NCBI RefSeq assembly: GCF_038561965.1
Contig: NZ_CP139348.1
Location: forward strand, 2,046,001 to 2,110,000
Reading direction: 5' to 3'
Source: Stutzerimonas stutzeri
GTDB taxonomy: Bacteria > Pseudomonadota > Gammaproteobacteria > Pseudomonadales > Pseudomonadaceae
Length of the DNA stretch: 64,000 nt
Positions 1 through 7,672 of this stretch are shown piece after piece (the stretch's first letter is position 1; every line of letters begins with the position of its first letter). The position numbers and the translations under genes were made by a program. The notes under the pieces were generated by a model, which was not told the origin of the DNA, ran no database searches, and saw only the letters and a list, made by a program, of their open reading frames with translations.

Positions 1-1257
1 TAGCATGGCGCGATGCGTATCCCGGACGTACAGGCCATCGACCGCCAGGGCGGCAATCCGGTTATCCATTGCACGTGGCGGGAACGTACCCCTGACCTCG
101 ACGATTGCATCGACTGGGTAGCTCGACAACTGCGTGTCGCGCGCCAACGTGACGTGGTGAGCCCGGCCGTCCGTGCCATCGACCACCAAGTACGGCAGGT
201 CGTGGGACTCGCCGGTTAGCCCCTTGGCTGCCACCCTCCCGATGATGCTGCCGTCGTGTCCAGGCTGAACGATATGCAGGTCCCGTTGGGTGCCCGCCAT
301 GGCGCGCTGCATCGTGCGCAGGATATCGCCGCGCTCGCCCAACTCGCGCAGCGTGCGCTCGGCGTGATCGAATACGCGCCAGTGTCCCCCCGGCGCCTGC
401 CTGGCGAGCCCTAGTCGTTCCAGGTGCTGGAGCCGCCCGATCAGCTGTTGGCGCCGCGGGTGGCGTCCAAGAGCGTTCAATTGCAGCCCTTCCGGCGACA
501 TCTGGCGAGCAAGCATGCGATCCAGGCTCGTCCAGCGATCCTGCGTCACTTCGCGCTGAGCGCTTTGCGCGATCTCCCGTTCCGTGCGCAGCCCGAGCCA
601 ATCGGTCGCCAGCCCCGATGCTCGCTCGCGCATCCCATGGGCGATGTAGTCCCTGGCGATGACCAGATCCCGGCCGGATTCGTCCTTGCCCCTCAACACG
701 ATATGGGTGTGCGGGTTGTCGGTGTTCCAGTGGTCGACGGCTACCCAATCGAGCCGCGTTCCCAGGTCCGACGAGACTCGCTCCATCAGGTGCCGGGTGA
801 AGGTGCGCAGGTCATCGAGCGAGTTCGCGTCCTCGGGCGAGACGATAAAGCGAAACTGATGGCGATCATCGCGGCCGCGCGCTTCGAACGCCTGGATATC
901 GACCTCATCGGTCAGCGCGCCGTAGGCCTTGCCCGGCTCGCCATCACGCCCGACGCCCTCTCGCTCGATGTAGCGCAGATGAGTCGATGTGGATCGCCTG
1001 CCGGCGCGTTGGAGATTCACCAGGCGCGTCTTGACGGCGACACGCCGAAAATAGACCGAGCGTCCTGTTCGGCCGAACTGAGCCTCGACATGACCACGGC
1101 CGAGGCGGGCGCCTGGCCTTGTTGATTGCACGAGCGCATGGGCACCCGTCTTGCTGGCCTGGCGAAGAACCTGGCCGACGAAGGCCTGGCCGCGCTGCTT
1201 CGGCGGGCCGGTTCGAGGCCGGAATCGGTCGTCATGGGTGCTATCCCGATCGTCCAT
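1..1257 (-). CDS. Conjugative relaxase, VirD2-like (DUF3363 type), C-terminus cut by window edge
   Basis: The frame is open from the ATG at 1257 to position 1 with no stop, so at least 419 residues are present and the C-terminus lies outside the window. A GGAGG at 1263-1267 suits the second of two adjacent ATGs (1260 and 1257). The protein carries a histidine triad stretch, HWNTDNPHTHIVLRG, typical of relaxase motif III, and a preceding RSVYFRRVAVKTRL block seen in the DUF3363/RlxS family of Tn4371-like elements. Such enzymes nick oriT and stay bound to the transferred strand through a tyrosine. It lies downstream of traF, parA and repA on the same strand, which is the usual backbone order of these elements. 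The family call is strong; the exact element type is inferred. Confidence 0.85.
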   Translation of the reverse strand, partial: MDDRDSTHDDRFRPRTGPPKQRGQAFVGQVLRQASKTGAHALVQSTRPGARLGRGHVEAQFGRTGRSVYFRRVAVKTRLVNLQRAGRRSTSTHLRYIEREGVGRDGEPGKAYGALTDEVDIQAFEARGRDDRHQFRFIVSPEDANSLDDLRTFTRHLMERVSSDLGTRLDWVAVDHWNTDNPHTHIVLRGKDESGRDLVIARDYIAHGMRERASGLATDWLGLRTEREIAQSAQREVTQDRWTSLDRMLARQMSPEGLQLNALGRHPRRQQLIGRLQHLERLGLARQAPGGHWRVFDHAERTLRELGERGDILRTMQRAMAGTQRDLHIVQPGHDGSIIGRVAAKGLTGESHDLPYLVVDGTDGRAHHVTLARDTQLSSYPVDAIVEVRGTFPPRAMDNRIAALAVDGLYVRDTHRAML

Positions 1258-1463
1258 CATTGCCTCCAATGTGGTCGTGGTGGGGCGCAGGGGTGCCCCG
1301 GTTAGCTGCACAGCCGGTGCGCCCCCAGGGCTGACAGGCACTCCGAACCGTAATGTCCGTGCCGTCTCCAACCCACGTGCAGACTGGACTCGCCTGCCAG
1401 GGCGTAGGGTTCCCTTTTATCTTGCCCTCCGCTTTTCATGCCTCTCAGCTCCGCCATTCGCCA

Positions 1464-1967
1464 CTAATCGGCAAACAAACGATGTGCCGTGCCCAGCACG
1501 GTATGCGTGCTGACGGGACCGAAATAGCGGCTGTCGAACGAGTCGGCATGGAGCGGGGAGAGCAGCAGGAGTTCGTCCTCCGCCAGAGGGCGGCATCCTT
1601 TCCACTGCGGCATCGGCCTCCTACGGCTGTCGTGCCTGCGTACCTGCACCGCCGTACCATCACCCACCAGCAGACGCTTTCCGATCGCACACGCCCGCTG
1701 CGGGTGCACCGCGAAGACCGGCTTGAGCATCGGCACCTCAATCGGTAGATACCCACGTTGAGATGCGAGCTGCGCCGCCTCGCTTGGCAGGCGTACCAAG
1801 ACCAGTTCCCCGACCTTTGGCAGCGCGCCCGGTTCGATGCGGTACCAGCCCGGCGGCACGCTGTCGGAGGCGTTGTAGACGACTCTCACCGGCAGCTCGA
1901 TCAGGCCCGACAGGCCCCACGCGGTGCCGACGATCACCAGCAGGAGGACTGACGTGCGGCGCCTCAT
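1464..1967 (-). CDS. traF: Conjugation signal peptidase TraF (S26 family)
   Basis: This 167-residue protein starts with a membrane anchor (MRRRTSVLLLVIVGTAWGL) and has the S26 nucleophile motif SVPPGWY with Ser36, followed by a conserved YR. The later stretch AIGKRLLVGDG probably supplies the general-base lysine region. TraF peptidases mature or cyclise the conjugative pilin. Its ATG overlaps the TGA of the upstream RHH gene (ATGA), so the two are translationally coupled within the parA-RHH-traF-relaxase operon. A GGAG lies about nine bases upstream of the chosen ATG; a longer in-frame start at 2147 would run through the RHH gene and is not credible. Confidence 0.85.
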   Translation of the reverse strand: MRRRTSVLLLVIVGTAWGLSGLIELPVRVVYNASDSVPPGWYRIEPGALPKVGELVLVRLPSEAAQLASQRGYLPIEVPMLKPVFAVHPQRACAIGKRLLVGDGTAVQVRRHDSRRRPMPQWKGCRPLAEDELLLLSPLHADSFDSRYFGPVSTHTVLGTAHRLFAD

Positions 1968-2206
1968 GTCTCGCGCTCCGGAAAACGCGCCTCGAGCAGC
2001 TCGCGCAGCATCTGGGCCACCGTGATGCCTTCCTGAAACGCGGCCACCTTGATTCGAGCCCGCAGGTCGGGGGTGATGTCGAGCGTAAGGCGCGCCGTGT
2101 GGATGCTGCCCTTTGCAGGGAGCTGTACCGACGCTTGACGGATCCATGCCCGGGCCTGGGCATCGGCCATGGGCCGCGCGCCTATGTCGACGCGCTTCGC
2201 GCTCAT
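1964..2206 (-). CDS. Ribbon-helix-helix partition/regulatory protein
   Basis: This is an 80-residue protein whose C-terminal half (IHTARLTLDITPDLRARIKV...GITVAQMLRELL) reads as a ribbon-helix-helix DNA-binding domain: one beta strand followed by two helices. It overlaps ParA upstream by ATGA and TraF downstream by ATGA. In Tn4371-type elements the small protein between ParA and TraF is usually called ParB-like, although it is not homologous to ParB/Spo0J. It probably binds a centromere-like or operator site and partners ParA. The start at 2206 was chosen because it sits on the ParA stop; an ATG three codons upstream is possible. Confidence 0.7.
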   Translation of the reverse strand: MSAKRVDIGARPMADAQARAWIRQASVQLPAKGSIHTARLTLDITPDLRARIKVAAFQEGITVAQMLRELLEARFPERET

Positions 2207-2841
2207 GGCGCCCACCCGATCAGTTCGTCGACCAGAGAGCTGATCTCGCGGGCCGCTGCGCCGTCGGGGATGAGTTCGTGCACCAGGCGGCCGGCTGCCG
2301 CACTGTCGGCAAATACGATTCGCTGGCGCACTTCGGCGCGGAGCGCCGGGAGCGGCTGGTCGGCCAGTGCCTCTCTGGCCTCGCGCCCAATCACCGTGGT
2401 GCTGACACGCCTGTTGATTGCGAACGCCGCGCGCAGCGCGGGACGAAAGACCTGTGCCTCGCGGATCAGGTCGACCATCTCGGCGCTAGCCCAGAAGTCG
2501 AAGGGGCTGGGCTGGACCGGTACCAGTACCCGGTCCGCCGCCATCAACGTCGATCGGGCCAGGGCAGCGATGCGCGGTGGGCCATCGATGATCAGGTGGT
2601 CGGCACGTCTGGCGAGCTCCGGCGCCTCCTGGTGGAGCGTCTCGCGTGGCAGGCCCACCGCGCCGAACAGCCTCGCCAGGCCCTGCTGGGCACGCCGTTG
2701 CACCCAGTCCAGCGCAGAACCTTGCGGGTCGGCATCGAGCAGGATCACGGTCTTGCCGCGTCGTGCCAGCTCGCCGGCGATATGGGTGGCCAGGGTGGTC
2801 TTGCCGACCCCGCCTTTCTGGTTGAGCAGGGCGAGGATCAT
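2203..2841 (-). CDS. parA: ParA-type partition ATPase
   Basis: This 212-residue protein has a deviant Walker A motif near the N-terminus (NQKGGVGKTTLA), the switch-like DADPQGSALDW and a Walker B-like HLIIDGPP, which together define the ParA/MinD family. Its short length without an N-terminal HTH matches the small plasmid/ICE ParA type. It uses ATP to segregate or stabilise the element. The ATG at 2841 has a GGAGG about eight bases upstream. It heads the operon parA-RHH-traF-relaxase and is separated from repA by the iteron region, so it may be regulated by RepA or RHH binding there. Confidence 0.9.
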   Translation of the reverse strand: MILALLNQKGGVGKTTLATHIAGELARRGKTVILLDADPQGSALDWVQRRAQQGLARLFGAVGLPRETLHQEAPELARRADHLIIDGPPRIAALARSTLMAADRVLVPVQPSPFDFWASAEMVDLIREAQVFRPALRAAFAINRRVSTTVIGREAREALADQPLPALRAEVRQRIVFADSAAAGRLVHELIPDGAAAREISSLVDELIGWAP

Positions 2842-2975
2842 GACTCGGCCTCCATGTACGCGTGCCGGGCGGCACGGATGACCCGTATGGCCTTGATCGC
2901 ACAACAACAAGTTAGAGATTTTGAGTTAGTTAAGTTAAGGCACGTCGCAGGCCGCGAGTTTGCTGGCCTGCGTCC

Positions 2976-3078
2976 AATTCGGTGCGCCTGATAGCACGAT
3001 AGGCTTGCGCCTGATGGCACGAGTGTCTTTGCGCCTGATAGCACGACGGGTTTCACAGCTTGTCCCCGGCTTATCCCC
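2976..3078. repeat. Iteron array and DnaA-box-like site: candidate oriV
   Basis: Three near-identical 17-bp direct repeats, TGCGCCTGATRGCACGA, start at 2983, 3006 and 3030, so their spacing is 23 and 24 bp, about two helical turns. The middle copy differs by one base. Directly beyond them, at about 3069-3078, is CTTATCCCCG, which resembles a DnaA box (TTATCCACA) with two mismatches. The repeats lie between parA and the 3' end of the repA-like gene. Iterons of this size and phasing are typical binding sites for plasmid initiators, so I read this as a replication origin, or the relic of one kept for ICE maintenance. An AT-rich unwinding stretch (ttagagattttgagttagtt) lies just upstream at about 2911-2930. 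Confidence 0.7.
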
Positions 3079-3085
3079 GTGCCGC

Positions 3086-3910
3086 CTACGGCACGGGCCT
3101 GAACGCCAGCAGCTCGGTGGAGGGCTCCAACCGCACGATGTCCAGCTGGTAGCCGGGCAGGGACTGGCGGGCGACGAGTGCACGAAGATCGAGGGCAAAG
3201 TCCGAGAAGCGGGCAGCACTGCCAGACTTTCGGTGCAGGTGCCTGAAGTCGAACTGCCAACCCTCCGGCTGGTGCCCGCCGTGCTTGCGCACGAGGCGAT
3301 AGAGCCAGCGCTCGATCCCGCCGGTCAGCCGGAAATACGCCCGGTCGATGGTCAAGACGAGGGCGCGATCCAGTACGCCTGCATAGAACCAGTCCGGTAG
3401 GATCAATTCGATACCCAGGGGCTTGCCATCGGCATTGGCTAGCTCCTTCCACTCGTTGATCCATGAAAAGCGATGCAGCCGGCGGCCGGTGGTCTCGCGT
3501 ATCGAGGTGGCGACGCTCGTGGTCTGTAGCCGATCCAGGGCTGCCTTCAGCCGCAGATAGTCCCGCCGGGAGGTGCCACGCCCGATGAAGCGCAGGATCT
3601 CGTAGGGCGTCGCCCTGATCAGGCGGGACGTCGCGATACCCGCATCGCGCGCCTCGACAATCTGGCTGGCGGCCCAGATCAGGATGTCCGCATCCCATAT
3701 CGTCGCGATGCCATGCTCGTGCGTGCCCTCCACGCGTACCGTCACGCTCCCCGAGCGAAAGTCGATTGGCAGCGTGCGACGCGATTTGCCGAGCGAGAAG
3801 AAGGGGTGCGCCATCAGGTCCTGGGCATCGCGCGGGGCCATGTCGCCGTGCAGGGCACGAAACGGGGGTAGCGGCCGTTCCAGGGCAGGCGGCTCGGAAC
3901 GCGCGCTCAT
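3086..3910 (-). CDS. repA: Replication initiator protein RepA (RPA family)
   Basis: This protein of 274 residues from the ATG at 3910 (a TTG at 3928 would add six) matches the plasmid replication initiator family seen in Tn4371-like ICEs. Recognisable blocks are HPFFSLGKSRRTLPIDF, IWDADILIWAASQI, TPYEILRFIGRGTSRRDY and the C-terminal GGIERWLYRLVRKHGG. The fold is expected to hold winged-helix domains that bind iterons, and three iterons lie just beyond its 3' end. It follows the AlpA-like gene closely and may be co-transcribed with it. Its role would be autonomous or conjugation-linked replication of the element. Confidence 0.85.
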   Translation of the reverse strand: MSARSEPPALERPLPPFRALHGDMAPRDAQDLMAHPFFSLGKSRRTLPIDFRSGSVTVRVEGTHEHGIATIWDADILIWAASQIVEARDAGIATSRLIRATPYEILRFIGRGTSRRDYLRLKAALDRLQTTSVATSIRETTGRRLHRFSWINEWKELANADGKPLGIELILPDWFYAGVLDRALVLTIDRAYFRLTGGIERWLYRLVRKHGGHQPEGWQFDFRHLHRKSGSAARFSDFALDLRALVARQSLPGYQLDIVRLEPSTELLAFRPVP

Positions 3911-3924
3911 CGGTATCGAGCGTC

Positions 3925-4263
3925 TCAACGTTCATGGCGCGCACCTCCGCAGTGATGCTGCAGGTACTCGGGGTCGAAGGTGGTCTCGAAACTGCGCGCA
4001 TCGGCCCATGCCTGCAAATCGGCGAGGGCATACATGACGCGGCGGCCGAACTTGCGAAAGCGCGGTCCGCCCCCGATGACACGCTGCTTTTCCAGGGTGC
4101 GCGGTGAAAGCCGAAGGAAGACCGCGGCCTCGGCATTGTTGAGATAGGTCGGATGATCGTGCGCGGAAGCGCTGTGCGATCTGGGCGCTACCGATTGGCC
4201 AGGCAGGGTTTGCCGGTCGTGGTCGGTAGAAGAGGGCGCATCGTAGTGAGGTAAGTGGGACAT
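3925..4263 (-). CDS. AlpA/excisionase-type helix-turn-helix protein
   Basis: This 112-residue protein has a C-terminal MerR-like helix-turn-helix (YLNNAEAAVFLRLSPRTLEK followed by RFRKFGRRVMYALADLQAW), which is the HTH_17 domain of the AlpA/excisionase type. The first 40 residues are polar and probably disordered. It lies directly upstream of repA on the same strand with only a short gap. In ICEs such proteins act either as recombination directionality factors or as transcriptional activators of the backbone operon. No integrase is visible nearby, so the regulatory role is slightly more likely here. Confidence 0.8.
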   Translation of the reverse strand: MSHLPHYDAPSSTDHDRQTLPGQSVAPRSHSASAHDHPTYLNNAEAAVFLRLSPRTLEKQRVIGGGPRFRKFGRRVMYALADLQAWADARSFETTFDPEYLQHHCGGARHER

Positions 4264-4522
4264 GGGCAGGTCTCCTGTAACGGAGGCCTACCCTGTGCCG
4301 ATCAGCCCGTGCCGATCATGCCGGACTGCGTCTGGGGGCAGACGGCAACGCGGCACAAAACCAATTGCAGCGTGCCCGGTCCGATTGCTGCGTCACTGCG
4401 CGAACCGGGCAGACATATTGATCGACGTTGCCCGCATGTCCTGCAAGCGGGTGCGACGCATCCACTTTTACCAGAAGCGAAAGAGCGCATTTCAGTAGAA
4501 CTGCAATTACTGAAATGCGTAT

Positions 4523-4546
4523 ACGCACAGAATCGTAACTGTGCGT
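4523..4546. promoter_or_regulatory. Perfect inverted repeat in divergent promoter region
   Basis: ACGCACAG and CTGTGCGT form perfect 8-bp arms separated by 8 bp. The site sits in the 451-bp gene-free interval (4264-4714) between the minus-strand AlpA/repA unit and the plus-strand mvaT-like gene. The interval becomes more AT-rich toward the right and must hold promoters for both directions. The dyad is a candidate operator for the AlpA-like or MvaT-like protein. This is inferred only from its symmetry and position. Confidence 0.45.
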
Positions 4547-4714
4547 TCACGTATTGTGCCGCTAATAGTAAATACGCCTTTACGTTTCCGTCTGAATACG
4601 GGGCAGAAGTTGATTTACCGTGGCGCCTTCTGGTTATCCACTAGTGGCCGTGTTAGTTTGGCCCACGGTATATCGCCGGGCCAATTATGTCTTATGGCTT
4701 TGAAGAGGAAAATG

Positions 4715-5065
4715 ATGAGCAAGATCGCCGAGTACAAACGCCTTGAAGCCCAACTTGCCGAACAACTCGCGGCGCTGGACAAACTCAAGACCGATGGCCA
4801 ACTGAAACGGGAAATGGAGTTTGAAGACAAGCTCAAGGCCCTGATCAACGAGTACGGTTTCAATGCCCGCACCGTCCTCGATATCCTCGACCCAGCGCAG
4901 ACAGGGGATGTAGCGCCTGTCGGCCGCCGTCGTGCCCGTGAAACCAAGACCTATAAGAACCCGCACACTGGCGAGGTGGTCGAGACCAAGGGCGGTAACC
5001 ATAAGATTTTGAATGCCTGGAAAGAGCAGTACGGCGCCGAGGCGGTGAAGTCCTGGGCGGCCTGA
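4715..5065 (+). CDS. MvaT-family H-NS-like xenogeneic silencer
   Basis: This 116-residue protein has the MvaT/MvaU plan: an N-terminal coiled coil (SKIAEYKRLEAQLAEQLAAL, residues 2-21 and onward to about 60) for oligomerisation, a linker, and a C-terminal DNA-binding domain. The key motif is TYKNPHTGEVVETKGGNHKIL followed by WKEQYG. MvaT proteins bind AT-rich DNA through an AT-pincer and silence foreign genes in Pseudomonas. A copy on a mobile element (as with Pmr of plasmid pCAR1) can limit the fitness cost of the element and may act on the AT-rich island at 32-40 kb. The ATG at 4715 follows AGAGGAA with good spacing; an ATG one codon upstream is also possible. Confidence 0.9.
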   Translation: MSKIAEYKRLEAQLAEQLAALDKLKTDGQLKREMEFEDKLKALINEYGFNARTVLDILDPAQTGDVAPVGRRRARETKTYKNPHTGEVVETKGGNHKILNAWKEQYGAEAVKSWAA

Positions 5066-5078
5066 ACATAAGTTTCCG

Positions 5079-5756
5079 CTAGTTTGCCAACAGCTGCTCC
5101 AGGCGCAGTCCAACTTGCTTGGCCTGCGCCGCCATGCCGGCAATAAAGTCGATTAGCCTATCGAGTAGCATCAGTTCAGCGGCCGGCAATTGGTCTTTCA
5201 TTCCAAGCAACTTGATGGTTGCCTCGTCCCGACGTTGCCGCGACGAGTACTCGATGTTGATCAGTTCGTTGATCATCGTCTGCACCAAAACCGCCTCATG
5301 GCCGCGGAAACGACTTTCGAGCAACTCGTCGAGCTTTTCCACCACAACCATGACGTGCGCTACCGTATCGACCGCCCGCAGCAGGTGGATCCTGATTTCA
5401 TCCTGCATCGCCGGATGAAAGCGCATCCTGCCCAACGCGACGAGGCGGGCGATTTCACTGGCGCCGTGGGCCAGGTTGTCCTGCGCCCGCAGTAGATCCA
5501 GCACATCGCTGCGGGGGATTGGCATGAAAAGCGTGCTCGGCAAGTGCAGGCAGACATCGCGCGACACGCGTTCGCTTTCCTGGCTGAGTTCCTGCACCTG
5601 CTGCTCGATCAGGTGTACGCGCTGCCAGTCCTCGTCAAGGGCGCTGCGCAGCAGGGGAAGCAGCAACTGGACCGCACCATGCACCTGCTCGAATTGGCTG
5701 CGCAGCTGCTTGAATGGGAAGCGGGCTACCAGTCCGCATAGGGCTTTCTCGGGCAT
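5079..5756 (-). CDS. DUF47 (PhoU-like) family protein
   Basis: This all-helical protein of 225 residues resembles the DUF47/TIGR00153 family, distant relatives of PhoU. It has regularly spaced acidic and polar helices and the characteristic stretch STLFMPIPRSDVLDLLRAQDNLAHGASEI (residues about 71-99), equivalent to the family's FLPIDRxDIxxLxxxxDxIAD. Chromosomal members normally lie beside a Pit phosphate permease and modulate it. Here no permease is adjacent; the neighbours are a silencer and an antirestriction gene, both on an element backbone. The start at 5756 (MPEKALCGL) was chosen from the family's usual N-terminus. The metal-binding aspartates of PhoU are only partly evident. Confidence 0.75.
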   Translation of the reverse strand: MPEKALCGLVARFPFKQLRSQFEQVHGAVQLLLPLLRSALDEDWQRVHLIEQQVQELSQESERVSRDVCLHLPSTLFMPIPRSDVLDLLRAQDNLAHGASEIARLVALGRMRFHPAMQDEIRIHLLRAVDTVAHVMVVVEKLDELLESRFRGHEAVLVQTMINELINIEYSSRQRRDEATIKLLGMKDQLPAAELMLLDRLIDFIAGMAAQAKQVGLRLEQLLAN

Positions 5757-5897
5757 GATGCTGGCCTCGGTGATTGGCGATGGCGATGTATTGAAGGCCG
5801 TGGCGCATTGCAATTGGATGACGCCGCCACCGGTGTGCGAGGCGGCTACGCTCAGGGGACAGGTTGCGGACCCTCGTAGGCGTCCGCAGGTAACCCG

Positions 5898-6410
5898 CTA
5901 GTTGGCGTGGAAAACGTGCACCTGCTCGAAGCCCGTTTCGATGGTGAACACGTCGCCTCCGTATTCCATGTCGCGCGCTATGGCCTGGTAGTCGATATAC
6001 GGCGCGAGGTGCGCAGGGATATCGGTTGTTTGCTCGGTCACGTCCTGGGCGTAGTCAGCGAGGGAGGTATAGCAGCCGCAGTAGTTTTCTTCGATTGCAG
6101 CGCGTGCTGGTTCCACCTCGCCAAAGTAGGCCAGCAGAGCGCCGGCTAGCTCGGGATGCGCTCCGATCAGGCAGGCAATCTCGCGTATGGCTTGGAGCGA
6201 CTCGTATTCGCCAGGACGGTAACCGTCGAAACCCTCATGGTCGTGAATCGCGTATTCCTCGGCGCCAGGGACCGGGGATGCTCGGAGCATCGACTCGATC
6301 TGCGTCTGAATCTCATGCAGGGGTTGGGTAGCCTCAACCCACACGCCGTGTAGATGCCCGGCATTGTAGGCAGCGAGATCGGCAAGGTAGATCCGGATGG
6401 GCTTGCTCAT
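5898..6410 (-). CDS. ardA: Antirestriction protein ArdA
   Basis: This 170-residue acidic protein has the ArdA pattern: an N-terminal IRIYLADLAAYNAGHLHGVWVE, a central IHDHEGF block, and a C-terminal YIDYQAIARDMEYGGDVF that carries the antirestriction motif region. ArdA is a DNA mimic that blocks type I restriction enzymes as a conjugative element enters a new host. Length and charge fit the family. The ATG at 6410 gives the standard MSKPIRIYLADL start. It lies among the leading-region genes of the element, as is usual. Confidence 0.93.
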   Translation of the reverse strand: MSKPIRIYLADLAAYNAGHLHGVWVEATQPLHEIQTQIESMLRASPVPGAEEYAIHDHEGFDGYRPGEYESLQAIREIACLIGAHPELAGALLAYFGEVEPARAAIEENYCGCYTSLADYAQDVTEQTTDIPAHLAPYIDYQAIARDMEYGGDVFTIETGFEQVHVFHAN

Positions 6411-6455
6411 GCTTGCGCTCCTTGTCTCGAAGGTTCTGCGCGTTTCGCCGCGCAT

Positions 6456-6799
6456 GAACCCCTGCCGACTAGGGCGACTAAGGCCGTCGTGAAAAAATCA
6501 GGAAAAATCGCGGAGGCTCCGCCCAGCGCAGCGGCCGGGTGGAAACCGTCTATTTATCTTGATTTTGAGGGGGCAAGAACCCCTGCCTTTTCGCGTTTGA
6601 ACCGTGCCCTCAATGCTCCAGCGTACGCCTTCACATTGGCAGTCACCCTTTGAGCGTCAACCGCCTTGCTCGGTCGCCGATAGGTTACTGTCGCGCGTCC
6701 TCGATGCGCTATCCAAACAGCGAAATAGATAGTCGCCACCACTGCTAAGGATCCTCCCGCTGCCGCCTTCCGGCGTCGACACTCGAAGCACGGCTGTCA
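6456..6799. other. Gene-free interval
   Basis: No supported gene is seen in these 344 bases between ardA and the XRE gene. A 62-codon minus-strand frame (6554-6742) has no recognisable ribosome binding site or family resemblance. The interval probably holds the ardA promoter near 6411-6480. Confidence 0.5.
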
Positions 6800-7051
6800 T
6801 CAATCAAACACTCCCTGGATATCATCGAGTGTGGGCATCGCGGCCGGCGTTACCGCGAACTCGCAATCCAACGCGCCCAGCACCCTCGCATAAGCCGCGA
6901 TTCCAACCGACAAGTCGCCCCTCTCGACGGCGATAACCTTCTGGCGGGTGATGCCCGTCAGGGAGGCAAGCTTCGCCTGGGTCAGGCCGAGGTTCAGTCG
7001 ACGCTGCCTGACCTGCTGGCCAAGGCGAGCTGTAATGAAGGCGTAGTCCAT
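6800..7051 (-). CDS. XRE-family helix-turn-helix regulator (HipB-like)
   Basis: This is an 83-residue single-domain Cro/CI regulator. The HTH reads RLGQQVRQRRLNLGLTQAKL, then LTGITRQKVIAVERGD, the classic HTH_3 fold, followed by a short C-terminal tail (AAMPTLDDIQGVFD). Small HipB/HigA-like antitoxins look the same, but no toxin gene is adjacent on either strand, so it may be a solitary regulator or an orphan antitoxin. The ATG at 7051 begins the domain directly; an ATG at 7069 would add six residues. It diverges from the rsmF-like/ankyrin pair and could repress it. Confidence 0.85.
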   Translation of the reverse strand: MDYAFITARLGQQVRQRRLNLGLTQAKLASLTGITRQKVIAVERGDLSVGIAAYARVLGALDCEFAVTPAAMPTLDDIQGVFD

Positions 7052-7423
7052 GTCTTGTTTGTGTAACATATAAAGAAAAATGTACCGTATTCGGAACAAT
7101 GCACAAGAGCAATTAATAACCTCTGCGTGAACGTTGCGAGGCGGCGTCGCCCGAATGCAAAGGCGCTCGAAGCCGATGGAGCCTAAAAACAACACCTGTT
7201 ATTTGTGGCCCACAAGCTACAAAAATGGACAGTGCGGCGTACTTTGCGTCCCGCGGGCTACGCGTCAGCAGCTCATAGGAAATTGCACGACACCCTGCCT
7301 CTCGTTCTCGACCACGGGTAAGGCGGACTGTGAACGACTGCCTAAACTTGGAAATTCGTTTCAGCTTCCATCGTGCGCTGCGCTACTGTCGAGCTCGACG
7401 GATGACCCAAGCAAGGAGCGCAT

Positions 7424-7672
7424 ATGGGCAGGTTGGTTTTGAGCAGGCGAGCCGATGAGCAGATAAGACTGACGTTGAAGCCCGGTGCCTCGATCGACGA
7501 CTTTCTGGATGAACTGGAGCAGGTCGGCATCTGGATAACGGTCGTCGAGATCGATGGAGGCCGGGCCCGTCTGGCCATCGAGGCGCCCGAGCAAATGCTG
7601 GTCCTGCGCGACGAGCTGATTCCAAGCCACGAGTCGTTCGTGGAACTCACGGCTGGATTCGAGCGTTCCTAG
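7424..7672 (+). CDS. RsmN/RsmF-like member of the CsrA family
   Basis: This 82-residue protein has the CsrA strands (MGRLVLSRRADEQIRLTL ... GIWITVVEIDGGRARLAIEAP, then LVLRDEL), but a helical insert of about 12 residues (ASIDDFLDELEQ) separates the second and third strands. That insert and the order of elements match Pseudomonas RsmN/RsmF, which has the same start (MGFLILSRREGE) and the same VRDEL end. The arginine of LRDEL, which contacts the GGA motif in RsmN, is kept. It should bind GGA-containing RNA and regulate translation after transfer. A clear AAGGAG lies six bases before the ATG. The ankyrin gene starts directly on its stop codon. Confidence 0.8.
   Translation: MGRLVLSRRADEQIRLTLKPGASIDDFLDELEQVGIWITVVEIDGGRARLAIEAPEQMLVLRDELIPSHESFVELTAGFERS

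Noticed and set aside
62..748. Long minus-strand frame rich in Arg/Gly/Pro
   Set aside because: It is a shadow of the relaxase gene, which is read in another frame of the same strand with clear motifs.
424..1125. Plus-strand frame of 233 codons
   Set aside because: It overlaps the relaxase gene fully, lacks a start signal and has no family resemblance.
1763..2991. Two long plus-strand frames across traF, RHH and parA
   Set aside because: They are antisense to genes with clear motifs and coupled starts; high GC makes such frames common.
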